From the NCBI GenBank assembly GCA_036874045.1, contig CM072342.1:3618501-3682500 (forward strand): a DNA stretch of 64,000 nt, in the 5' to 3' direction. Positions 1-11,299 of the stretch are shown one piece after another. The DNA is from Cymodocea nodosa (lineage: Eukaryota > Streptophyta > Magnoliopsida > Alismatales > Cymodoceaceae). The notes beneath the pieces are model-generated. The model made no database searches, was not told the origin of the DNA, and saw nothing but the letters and a program-made list of their open reading frames with translations. The first letter of the stretch is position 1, and each line of letters begins with the position of its first letter. Both the position numbers and the translations under genes were made by a program.

Positions 1-514
1 TGTGGGTCTGGCTCAGTTCTTTGGTTAGATCTCTTAAGATGGAAAAGTTGGGTTTTTGTTGGCTGTTAGGGTCTTTTTTTCTGCTTCTATCTTTGAATGG
101 TTCTTATTGGATCCTGATCCCTTTGTGATATACATTGAATCCATAGTGAAAATTGCTCTATTGGTTTTTTCCCTTTGTTTGCCTTTGCCCATCGTCTGTG
201 CTGTTTGAAATTGCATTACATAAAAACGATTTGTTGCCTTAATTTTTACCATACTTTCTCTTGTATATATACATGTGATTATATCTGCAGCACCTTCTGC
301 TCGAGAAAGTTATTCTCTTTCTTTTGCATGCATGCTCCAGCAGAGATTTTATTTGTCTGTCAATTAATGTGGTGTTTCTCTCCGCGAATGGCTTTTGAGA
401 TTTTCTCAAAATTATAGTGTACGGTGCATTAGATCTCTTTTTGATTTCTTGGTATTTATGGCATCTTCCTTTTCAGGTTGACAGTGCTCTTTGGAGAAGC
501 CAGGCCTTCTGTCA
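1..514 (+). other. 5' UTR exon and leader intron of the guanylate kinase gene
   Basis: The window opens inside the leader of the guanylate kinase gene. A pyrimidine-rich stretch ending in TTTTCAG at about 473-479 looks like a 3' splice site. The following exon (about 480-517) is mostly untranslated: its only coding bases are the ATG at 515-517, directly before a GTGAGA donor. Short open frames in this stretch show no recognisable domain. The true transcription start lies left of the window. Confidence 0.6.
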
Positions 515-3034
515 ATGGTGAGAAATCGTTATAAACCTTGCTCGTGTTTTTCCCTTTTTCATGGAATAAAGAAATTTTATTTTGGTTCACCACTTGAAAA
601 ACACAGTACAATTGATGTTCTGTATCTGTTAAATTTGGGGGGTCTTGTTTCATCTTGTGCTTTTGGAGGTCCTCCTCCTTAATGCCTTCTTTTTTCTAAG
701 ACATTATTTCAAATTAGATGAATCACATCCTTCATCCATAAAAAGGACAAGATTGTTGATTCTTTTTTATTTTGACCAGGGGGAAGTAGCACGCAACTCC
801 CATCTCATTGGGTTTGATGATTCCTTACCCATTGGTTTTGATTCTGAATCTCAGACTGCCAACATTCTCAATGAAAAAATTGTAAGTGAACCAGGAAATT
901 TTATCATACATCATGTTTGATTACTTATGTTTCCATACATCATATCCTATTGTAAAAACTTTTCCTCTTCAGTTTGTCATTGCAGAAACTGGTGAAGGTG
1001 CTGCTTCATCAATTACGGTTAAAATTTTCATTAAGACAACTGGAAAGTGGTGAGTGGGTTGCATCAATATGCTTTGTTTGTCACGGGTTAAAATTGTCTG
1101 AGCCATTTATTTTATGGAACGATTGGCAGGGTAACTCCAACTATACTAGGCTCGAAGCCAGGTCCTTCAAAAGGGCACTCTGCTATTCTTCTAAATAGAG
1201 ATCGGATTTTGGTCCTCAAGCAAGACTGTTCTCTGGAAGACTGTGTCTGGTTTCTTGAGGTTTGCCTCCTTTGTTCTGTCATTTACTAAGCAGCTGGGTT
1301 CGAATGGCTGGCATTTAACTTGTGCAATCAATCTTTAGATTTGTTGCTACTAAAGATAACTACGATCATATATACCATGTTGATAATCGAAGAATTAATT
1401 TTTTGTTTATCAGTGCATGGCCAATGCAAGTCATGACCATCTAGTAGTGATCAGAGTGATGGTCTTCTTGTAGTCATGATACTTTATTTACAACTCCATT
1501 TGATGCCCTTTTAATAACAGATTTTTCTGCAATGTTGTTAAGAAACTCAGAAAGTTACTCCAAACAAAAGAAATGTAGATATTTGCAGTAATGAACAGTT
1601 GGTTTATTTTGATTGTGTTATATTATATCCATTCGTAAGGTTTTTTTCTTTTTTCCTGTGATGTGTTACGGTAGGTGGATACCCCATTTGTTAAAGAGCA
1701 GAAGAAAAGTCTCGGTACCGAAGTGGTTGCTTGGAGCAAGGGAGCACGGGTTGACAATCTGACACCAATTGTGATCAGTGGCCCATCTGGTGTTGGTAAA
1801 GGTACGTTGATATCAAAGCTTATGAAAGAATTTCCATCAACATTTGGGTTTTCTGTCAGCCACACAACTCGACTCCCAAGAGAGAAGGAAATGGATGGGG
1901 TTCACTATCATTTCACAGAAAGAAGCAAAATGGAGAAAGACATATTAGAAGGGAAATTTCTTGAAACTGCATGTGTCCATGGAAACCTTTATGGAACAAG
2001 TATTGAAGCAGTTGAGACGGTGACAGATTCAGGACAGGTAGCATCTCTATTACTATTACTATTAGTTTTACAAACACGTCTGTAACGGTTTTATTTGTTT
2101 CCAAATGGTCATGGTCTTACCTATCCCCCCTTAATTTCTGTTTTGCCGCAGAGATGTATACTCGACATTGATGTCCAGGGAGCTAGGTCTGTGAGAGCTA
2201 GTTCTCTTGAAGCTGCATTTGTTTTTATCGCTCCACCGTCATTTGAAGAGTTGGAAAAGCGTCTCCGTGCCCGGTATATCCCAAATAGAAAACGACTCTC
2301 ATCTTTCATTTGTCGTGGATTGTGCACTTGAAACTTGCAAGAGTCTCAGGTTTGGAATTTGTGTGTGTTAGTGGGACTGAAACTGAGGAACAAGTACAAA
2401 AGCGCCTTAGAAATGCAAAGACGGAGCTTGAACAAGGAAAGACTCCAGGCCTCTTTGATCACATATTGGTGAACGACAACCTTGAAACTTGCTATGAATA
2501 TCTTAAGGTGCTCACGTCTTCTTTATATAGTTATTTTGTCAGCAGCAATCTTGTTTAAAGAAAATTAGAAATCCGGATTAATGCTTTTGCCCATTTCGCT
2601 TCAGAAAATACTGGGTTTAGGCAGGACAACTGACGGCCTTTCCGAACCATGTGAGCGCGAACAATTAGACCATTTCTTTCTGTTTTTGTATGTTCAACAA
2701 CATCGCGTCTGATATGACTAATTCTCGCAACTTTGTTCAGGTACGGAGAAGGAACAATCATCAGCTGCCAAAGCCGATCGAAAGTTTATCGTCCAGTGCC
2801 ATGACGAGCTCGGAAAGAACCTGTGAGTTTCGTTGGCCCGCTTATAAAAAAAAAAAATTTTAAAAGAAAATATTCTTTTGGTGATGATGCCAATTTTCAT
2901 GCGTGTCTCATTTGATCAGGTATGCTGTTGACGCATCCTCGATCAAAGGAGGTGCCCCGGGTAGAACAAGAGGCCTCAAAATTGACCCTGCCAACCAGTT
3001 AACGGATGGGCCGACCAACTCCCAACTATCGTGA
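515..3034 (+). CDS. Guanylate kinase, plant cytosolic type with N-terminal extension
   Basis: The enzyme phosphorylates GMP (and dGMP) to GDP with ATP, feeding nucleotide pools. Inferred exons: 515-517, 780-881, 973-1049, 1130-1259, 1675-2037, 2152-2273, 2372-2507, about 2749-2822 and 2920-3034, giving about 373 aa. The start gives [10 protein letters not shown], matching the MGE start of plant homologues. Residues about 1-120 form the plant-specific N-terminal extension ([16 protein letters not shown]). The kinase domain follows, with P-loop [13 protein letters not shown]-binding region GFSVSHTTR and DGVHYHF, then [17 protein letters not shown] and [13 protein letters not shown]. The C-terminal tail contains [11 protein letters not shown], which I recall from other plant guanylate kinases. 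All junctions keep frame except the acceptor of exon 8: the strong CAG at 2740 would shift the frame, while AG at 2747-2748 restores the conserved tail, so that junction is uncertain. Convergent with the NF-YA gene downstream. Confidence 0.9.
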
Positions 3035-3560
3035 CAAGTTCTGCCTTTCGGGCGCAGATTTATGCCCTTCAACTGACTCATTGAAGTACATTTACAAGTA
3101 GTCATCCTCATGGTGACTTCTTGCATTGATTAAATTTCCCCTTCGAAACGAAACTGATGATATCACCCAAGGTCATTTCACTTGTACGTTCTTCTGATAA
3201 TGGAATTTTCGAATGTGGCCTGTTAGTTACATTCCATGACATGTTAGTTCGTTACCGAAAAAAAATACACATTCCATGATATGCCATTTGTCACCGAAGG
3301 CAGTCAGTTTTGTTCCCGCTTGCCTATTAACATATCTGTAATCTGTCTTTGCAATGGCGTGTGAAAGAGGGGCTGCAGTTGAAGCAGTTGCGAACATCCA
3401 ACAACGCATTTTTTACAGGTTTTTACCGGTAACGGTTATATATAGACAACTATTGCACACATTAATTAATTTTATTTACAAATTTTACGAAATAGGCATG
3501 ATAGCGCCAACTATATTATTTGTTGTTCCTTTCACACGATAACGGTGAGGCCACAGAAGC
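3035..3560. other. Guanylate kinase 3' UTR and convergent intergenic spacer
   Basis: This holds the 3' UTR of the guanylate kinase gene and the spacer before the converging NF-YA 3' UTR. Short open frames on both strands have no recognisable domain. No repeat or RNA gene was recognised. Confidence 0.5.
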
Positions 3561-3566
3561 GAAGCC

Positions 3567-3587
3567 AAGCCAAGAATGAATTGCCCA
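3567..3587 (-). promoter_or_regulatory. Probable miR169 target site in the NF-YA 3' UTR
   Basis: Read on the + strand, these 21 bases resemble the miR169 sequence itself (core AGCCAAG, then ATGA, then TTGCC), so the minus-strand NF-YA transcript carries the complement. I count about three mismatches and one G:U pair against miR169 as I remember it. It lies about 235 nt past the NF-YA stop codon, where plant NF-YA genes are known to carry miR169 sites. This implies post-transcriptional control, and that the 3' UTR reaches at least 3567. Confidence 0.75.
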
Positions 3588-3821
3588 TGAGACATCGGAC
3601 GACCAGAACACCTTCCCTCCGGATTGCATTATGTTCATCTCACCGCACTGAAACAGGGCACGTTGCCCCTTACCTGGGAATTCTTATGAATGCTTTGCCT
3701 GAAAAATAAGAACATAAATAAGGCGGCCAACAAAATGAATGAATACTAAACATACATAATAATGTCGGTTTTTCAGGATGATACCGGCGAAACATTTTTC
3801 CATGTGCAACCAAACAAGGGT

Positions 3822-6800
3822 TCACTGGATGGTAACAGTCCTGCATCGTTTAGCCAGCATGTCATTTCGCTGCTGACCGGAGCAGTCTCCATCTTCCCGT
3901 TCGTCAAATGGGAAGCCCCTTTGCTGAAAACTGCCTTTTTGGCTCACACATTTGCGTGATTCAGCATCTTGTGATGCACCAGAATTCATGTTTTCGGAAC
4001 AAGAACTTCCTGATTGCACGGAAGTGCCTGCACCCGAGCTCTTGTCCTTCTCCACCGAAGTGTTAGTTGTCTCGCCATCAGACTTTTTTGTGTTGAGAAA
4101 ACGACCGCCGCAGCCTCTTGCCCTTCTCATTGCATGCTGATGTCGAGATTCATGAAGATATGGCTGCAAACATGTTTTCTGAATCATCATATTTTTATAC
4201 GATCATGCTAGCATCAATTCAAGGTGTGCATGTGTTTGAATAAAATCCATGACGTGTGTGCATGTGCCTTGAGCATTACAATTGGATAATTAAATAATCT
4301 GAATACAAATAAAATGCGATTAGATTATCAGAGTACCTTTCTAACTTTGACAAGTTTCTTCTCTAATTCAGCCTTTGCACGTGACTGTCTTCGTCTTAGT
4401 ATCCCGTGATATTGCTTAGCATTTACATATACAGGTTCTTCTGCCATTTCAAGAGGCAGAGCCAGGCGATTCTGGGGCATTCCAATAAATTGTGGGTGTG
4501 CCTAGCTTGATCCAGAAGTGCAGTTAACTAAGGCGATAATAATCTCCAAATAAAAGCAATAAAACTCAATTTGAGATAACACAATACAAAAACAAAAATA
4601 AGCATGTCCATGGTCCATGGTGCTCAAAGAAACCCAAAAAAGTTAATGAAAATAGTCTAGCCAAATGATAGTCTAATAAAAAACTCAAATAAAAAAAAAA
4701 CATAGACTCAACTAAAAAACTCAAATAGTCTAAGATCATACATATAAAAAAAAGGGATCAAAAATATATCCATATGGTTTCAGACAGGTACAACCCATGG
4801 TTCCTGTGGGTCTAGGAAGATGAAAACAATACTACATATCAAGATTTATGTAAAGAATATTAGAAATTTCTAAGGATCGGAAGGAATTGCATGTATATGG
4901 GAGTAAAAAAAGAACTAATCTGATACAAGTCATAATCTATACGGGATTCCCAAAATTTATAAATAGTAAGGCCAAACACAATGAATTAATTACAGATGGC
5001 TTGACATACCTGCACACCAGAGCAATTATGGTCTAGTAAAAGCATGAGAATAATGAGTATTAAGTTTTCAAGATAGGAATAAGAAAAAAAAATCATTAAA
5101 CTCAAAATATTATAACACCAAAACCCTCAACTCTCACAACAAAACCTTAATGCCAACTCTACCTAACGTCATGAATTAATCAATAAATTTTGATTCAAAA
5201 CTGAAAACCCAAAAAATATCCTAAACTCTAAAACTTAAAACCCTAAACCCTAAATGTCTAGAAACACATACAAATTTTGTAACTTCAAAACTTCGTATAC
5301 TCTACCAATAACTACAAAATCAAATGGCCTAAATCCAAATCCCTAAATTCTTAAATCCTAATCTCCAAATTCTAGTATACTAAACTTCAAACTCTAAACC
5401 CTAATTTAAAACCCAAATTCTAACACTGCAAACCTTAAACTTTGTAACACCTAAATCCCTAAATGTTATTGATTCTCCCGAGTTGATGTCATGAACATAG
5501 TTGCAGAACTACTTCAGGAGGATGCCTAGATTGATAGATTCAAAGAATATTTTGGAAAACAAATTCTAGAAGCATATATACAAAATAACAAAAAAGAAGA
5601 AGAAATTTTGCAATTATAAAATAAGAATCGTATCTTTATCCAATCATGCACTGACACACATAAAGGAATCAAGTTTATATACGAACCAAAGGTTGAGTTC
5701 CGTATGCAGCAGCCATCATACTGCTATAGTAAGGATCAGTGTAGGGATAGGGAGCACAAGCCTGTAAAAATGAATAGTTGAAATAAACCATTAGCTGCAT
5801 AAGTAGAAGATACGAGATGGGAAAGAATCAGATTCATTATTAGCAGACAAACAAATGTGTTATTCTAAGAGAATACTTCAAAGACATAAAATTGCAAATT
5901 ACAAATACAGGGTGGAGGAAAGAGCACCCACAATTGAGGGACGAAGCTCCAATTGTGTGTGTGGCATATAGTAATCAGCCATCTGAAGCACTTGACCATT
6001 TGTTGGTTGCAATGGTTGGTCCTGTTCAAAACTTCCGTTCGGTCCTACAGGCAATAAATTCTTAAATCCTTACCTATCCTCTCATAAAGCAAATAAATAT
6101 TCTATATTGTGCAGATAGATAAGATTATTAGCTAAGTGATACATTTGCTAAAAGAAACTCTCCACATATCATGCCAACTTATATGTTCCCAGATAGATTC
6201 AAATGCCCAAGATTAGTTTGTATTTGCAAAATATGAAAATAAAAAGGCTACATAACATTTGGCATGGACAGGGCACCTAGGTGCCAAACGAGATACAGAG
6301 AAAATGAGTAAAGATATATTACGTCCTCCCCTAACTAGAGCACCTAGATCAAAATGATCCTAACCATTAATTACAAAACCAAAGACAGCTTACAAGTAAA
6401 TTGTTTTTGTTTATTAAATACAAAAAACGAAATCCCAAAAAATCAGCTATAAATCCTGCAATTGACAATTTCCCAAAAAGAAATCCTGATTCACGCACGC
6501 ACATGATTAAATCAACCTGTTCAGTGTTGCCAACTCCCCACCCACGCCCCCCCCCCCCCACCCACACACACACCCAACCCAGAAAGTCCATTTATGGGGC
6601 ACGGAGACATGCGTAAACAAATTTGAGAAGCTATTGAAAGGAAAATTTAGTGCATAAGCTCCTATCTGTGAAGGCTGTGAAAGAAGAGATGGTTGAGTCA
6701 AAACCAAAGTGATTAAAGGACCTGCCATGTGATAGTTTTCTGAATTTTTTCTTTTAAATATTCAACAATTTTAGTGCACTTTATTTTAGTACAATTACAA

Positions 6801-7867
6801 CTTTCACTTTTTTTAAGTTTAGTCTACAATGAATATATCCATAAATGATTGCATTTAATCATGTAATATGTAAGAAAAGTTATTTTTTAAACTATTCATG
6901 GTGCCCCAAAGCACCCTAGGATAATGCTCAATTGCCATGATGTCTTGACAACCATGCACAAAGCCCATATCAATGAACTATGACAGTAGTCACAACTTCT
7001 ACTCTTCTATGACACGAACTTGTCAAACATTCAAAAACTAGAATAGTGAGTTTCTAACTAGAAGCTAGATTCTAACCAAAAGGCATAAGTTAGAATCTAA
7101 ACCAAACACAACCAGTCATCCGTAATAGAATTTGAAAGTTTGGGAGAGGTTGAATCAGAGTTTTGGCCCTAAGTCGATCTTAAGATTCCTATAAGCAGTT
7201 GCAGCATAGCTCTTATATGCTATTTCTTACTCAACTGGCATTTTACCAAGGAAACTTGTCTTGTTCTTGCGAGCCATTGACTTTGCGTCCTCAATTGGAT
7301 TCCTTTTCCAAAATAATACAAATGTTAAGCTCGTCAGATAATTTCTAGGAAAAAGCAACAAAAAAAATTCACAAGCATATGCTCTAAGTATTCCATTATT
7401 TTTACATCCAATTGGAAAACCAGTGAGTAGCAAAATGAAAGACGACTTAAATTTATTTGAAAATCACTACTCACATGGTTGTTCTAGAAAAGGGTTCAAA
7501 GCACTTTCTAGGTACACTATCCTGGAAGAACGCAATCCACCATGGTATATTTTAAAAAAGTAACGTGAAATGTCGAGAGAGGTATGTAAATAATAATAAA
7601 TATGAACTAAAAAATCTTAAAAAGTGAATAACCTCCTTCCGCCGCCGCATCCTGTATTACTTTGTTCTCCCCTCTATCGTCTGTCGAGTGTTCACAATCA
7701 TATCCATTTGTTTCGATTTGATTTTGTCTTGACGTGACTTGTATCGAGCCACTTGGAAGGACGGGACGAGAAGAACCATACCCCACAGCACGCCACCATG
7801 GTTGGGTATTCACTGTAGATGGTGGAACACTCTGCGAAACCGAATCTTCCGTATTGCTGTTTTCCAT
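3822..7867 (-). CDS. Nuclear transcription factor Y subunit A (CCAAT-binding)
   Basis: NF-YA joins the NF-YB/NF-YC dimer and inserts into the minor groove at CCAAT boxes. Exons on the minus strand: 7867-7633, 6044-5932, 5761-5687, 4501-4337 and 4163-3822, all in frame, 309 aa. The N-terminal half is Gln/Ser/Thr-rich ([10 protein letters not shown], then [24 protein letters not shown]). The conserved core starts with [19 protein letters not shown] (NF-YB/C interaction helix), then [16 protein letters not shown]. An intron splits it exactly before [17 protein letters not shown], the DNA-binding part, which ends [11 protein letters not shown]. The tail is Ser/Gly/Asp-rich and low complexity. The first ATG in frame is 7867; a GTG twelve bases upstream has no support. 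Introns are up to 1.6 kb. The 3' UTR carries a likely miR169 site. Which NF-YA paralogue this is cannot be told from the window. Confidence 0.93.
5100..5470. repeat. Degenerate telomere-like CCCTAAA-rich tract in an NF-YA intron
   Basis: The 4502-5686 intron contains many scattered copies of AACCCTAAA-like units (for example around 5230-5255 and 5395-5405), mixed with near-matches such as AAATCCTAA and AAATCCCTAAA. The units are interrupted, so this is a degenerate interstitial tract rather than a clean telomere array. Confidence 0.5.
6547..6577. repeat. Poly-C / CA microsatellite in NF-YA intron 1
   Basis: A run of about a dozen C residues is followed by CCCACACACACAC. It lies in the 6045-7632 intron and is otherwise unremarkable. 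Confidence 0.8.
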
Positions 7868-8760
7868 TGGTCTCTGCACAATCTTGTCTCCAGGAAGGAT
7901 TTTCTTCTAAACCCGCTACATAGAGCAAAAGAAACGGATCGATAAGACATGGTCAAAGCGAAATTACGACCCGTACGGGACATGACAGATTGAAAAAGAA
8001 AAAACGTAACAGAGACGATATATCATGAACAAGATGAATTACCACACTATTAAGGAATTGAAATGGACACTGAACGCCCAGCAGTATCAGAGAGACGATT
8101 CACAGTCCTGCAACTGACGTGAATTACCGAAGAAAATGACAAAAAGTAAACAAAATCGAGCAAAATTGGTTATTACAGAAAACATCGACTGCAAGGTCAA
8201 TCACACGTGCAAAACCATCAACAGAAACCCTAATTGCCGACACAAGGAAAGAAGGGCGCGTACACGCAACGTATGAACGAAGAAGCACGCGAATTTCGTA
8301 CTCCGAAATCCAGCAACAGAATTCAATTCTAGGTGACAACAACGAACTCGAGGAATTCAAAAGCCCCTTCCAGTCACAAAGGAAGAAGAGCTTTTTCTAC
8401 AAAAAAAGGAAGAAAAAGACAAGCACAAAAAACAAGCGTGCAGCTACAGAGCGAACCTCCGGTGGGAACCTGGACCGGACGAGAGCAACCGCACGGCACC
8501 AAACGGTGGCAGATTTTTCTTCGGAAACCAGAAGAGAAGAGGAACAGGAGGTAGACGGAAAGAAGAACGGTACCCTAATCCCACCCTTCCCGTTCGTTCT
8601 GGTCTCCGCCGGCCTTATCCGAGAAGCTTGCAATCGAAACCTCCACGGATGGATGGCACGGGTGACCGCCTTTTTTATAATTTATTTGTCCGGTCAGGTG
8701 GAAGAGTAGAGTAGAGGGGAGAAGAGGCGAGGAGGGTAGCGAAGGGGAGAGGGAATATTC
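7868..8760 (-). promoter_or_regulatory. NF-YA leader and promoter-proximal region
   Basis: Upstream of the NF-YA ATG on the minus strand the sequence becomes GC-richer (about 8400-8660), then strongly pyrimidine-rich on the minus strand (about 8695-8760), as is common around plant transcription starts. Plant NF-YA genes usually have a leader intron, and one is likely here, but I cannot fix its splice sites. Short open frames in this region have no recognisable domain. Confidence 0.45.
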
Positions 8761-11299
8761 TCTTTTTCTTTTTTTCGTCTTTTATTTTTTTCTTTTTAAA
8801 CGATTAAGATCGATCCTTTTTTTTTTATCAAAATATTTGGCTAAATTGGTGTAGACATTAATAATGAGTAACTAAGATCAATCATTTCTTCATCATTCTC
8901 TAATAACGAACCTTATAAAAACAGAAAATAAAAAACGTTGATACCTACACCCACCTCAAATGGATATGTAAGTATCAATAATAGATAATTAAGATTAATC
9001 GTTATCTTTTTTCTTCTTTTTTTTATAGTCATCACTTAACCATTAAGTATCTACATTATATATGTAGGTACCTATACATATATAAGTCTCACGTAGAAAG
9101 TAGATAGTGATTTAGTCTATAATACATTGCGAGTAAAACACAGATAAAATATTTTGATGTAATTAAATAATATTTTTTTCTTTTTACCTCTTCCTCTTCT
9201 TTTTCTTTCTCCTGTAGTAAATAATATTCTACGCTAAATAAAACTTAAATGTTTGGACCACGCACATGCATACCCAAAGTATTAAAATATTGTTAATGGG
9301 TCCTCACTAAGCTTTGAATCTTGTCGCAAGCATACACCAAGTTTTCACATATATTTAAGACAATATTTTAATTCAAATAATATATCTAGAAGTATCTAAA
9401 CAAAAATTCCTTTTAAATCAAGTCAAGCACGTGATCAACTACATTCTCCTTCTTCTTCCTGTTTTCTCTTTTTATAATTGTTATTTCTGAACGTAGTCGG
9501 AGACCATTCAAGGGAACGCATTTCAATATTTGTCTGAAAAAATTCAAGGGTTAGACTTTCAAAAGTTTGAACATAAATTCCTGATTATCCTAGCAATTAT
9601 TAGTAATCAGTAATCTGAAAAATAACTGTAGTAGCGACTTCAAAAATAATAACCAGGCTACAGATTTTTTGAGGTTCGATTCAATACGTGAAGTTAAATA
9701 ATTCTGCGTACCCTCTTACCTGTGCAATCCGTAGTTGGGGATTTTATTTTAATGTTGTTGCAAAAAAAAAAAAAAATTATACAAGGAAAGAGAATCTTCC
9801 GAAGGTTGGTGGCCCGTCGCTTTCACCAAAACGACAAATCAATTGGGAATGGAGTAAATATGAGTATGGATTATTAAAAATAATGTTGGAAACAAATGAT
9901 CTCCAGCAGTTTTTGGTAAAACAAAAGTAATGTAATTTATTGTTTTGTGTTATGAAAATGACAAATTTGTCCATCTTCTCGGAATGACAAATTTATCAAG
10001 AAAAGGTTGATATATAATGTAAAATAATTCATCTTAAAATTAATTAGCAATGAATGACAAAGGTCGTTAATCTAAGTCTTATATTTATCAATATGCAAGT
10101 TTTTTTTTTTTTTTAATTTCACAAGATGCAAGTTCAAGATTTCAAAATCACAATTCTTCTTCCCAGCTTAAGGGTATTTATGAAATTATACTAAAGGCGC
10201 CGGTCATATCATCTGGACTTCACTTTTAATTAGATGGAGGGCAATCTTAGTACTTTGCTATGATTGCCAGTCCAATATTTTATTGGAAAAGTAAATGCAT
10301 TGCGTTAAACCAATGCATTATCACATGGAAAGTTGCACTTTGTGCCATGATCACATGAGTTTCTTATTTTTTCAGCAGCAAATTGTTGATATGCTCGTGT
10401 GAAGCTGTCTCTTACAATATATATGAAATACAAAGAACAAACTTTTAGTTTGCGTGGCCAATTCCTCTGTTTTGAGCCAGAATATGAAGATTACCAGAGC
10501 ATGAATGAGATAAACCTGACTAAGCTGAACATTAGATAGTTGGCCTTAGTTGTTATTCTATTTAATTCTGTTAATTTCGTTGTTAGTTATGCTCATTAAT
10601 GGGCAATCCAATCTCCTGATTCAACTCAAGTTCCAAACAAACAGATCCTTCTTTCCTTTGTGCAAGGGCTAGGAGAGAGAACCTGAATTCATCTTATATC
10701 TGAAAATTCTACAAGGACCATAAACGAGCTTATGAAAACATTTGGTAATGATTATTTGATATAACAGATGATAGTGTGCCACTATTTTTCAAAAAACCGA
10801 ACTGTACATATTTATTTATATATGCTAGTTTAAAAATGCTTTAATTTGAATAACAAATGTTAAATGAATAAAGTTGAATTCTATAACTTTTGAAATATCA
10901 ACCTATTTTTATACATTGAATCTAAATAATCGATATCAAATGAACCATCATATCTAGCCAGAGATAAAAGACAGAATAATTTATTTCCACCCAAGAACCA
11001 AAATCAGAACCAAAATCTATCAAAGCAAGACTTTCATCCCAGCCTTAAGGCCTTATCAATTATCAACTCCATTCTTTTCATCAAATGCTTTATGTGGGGA
11101 CTGGGCAAACTTTGGCATCATGGTTCATATGAAAAGGTACATTCCTTTCAGACAAGCAAATGCAGACAAAAATAAATGAACCTCAAACATATATAATACA
11201 TATTTTTTTCAAACAAGAGGAGAGGCAAGCGGATAAGAACTTTGGAAATCAATATGCAACAGTATGCTACACCTGTACATATAGGTTTAGTGGACAATA
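8761..11299. other. AT-rich intergenic region between NF-YA and LOG
   Basis: This is long AT-rich DNA with homopolymer runs (T around 8815, A around 9760, T around 10100). A CACGTG occurs near 9428, about 1.6 kb upstream of the NF-YA start. No coding domain, structural RNA or clear transposon terminus was recognised. The last few hundred bases before 11300 probably contain the LOG 3' UTR. Confidence 0.5.

Noticed and set aside
6367..6728. Open frames on both strands around the poly-C tract
   Set aside because: They cross a C/CA microsatellite inside an NF-YA intron, are low complexity, and have no domain.
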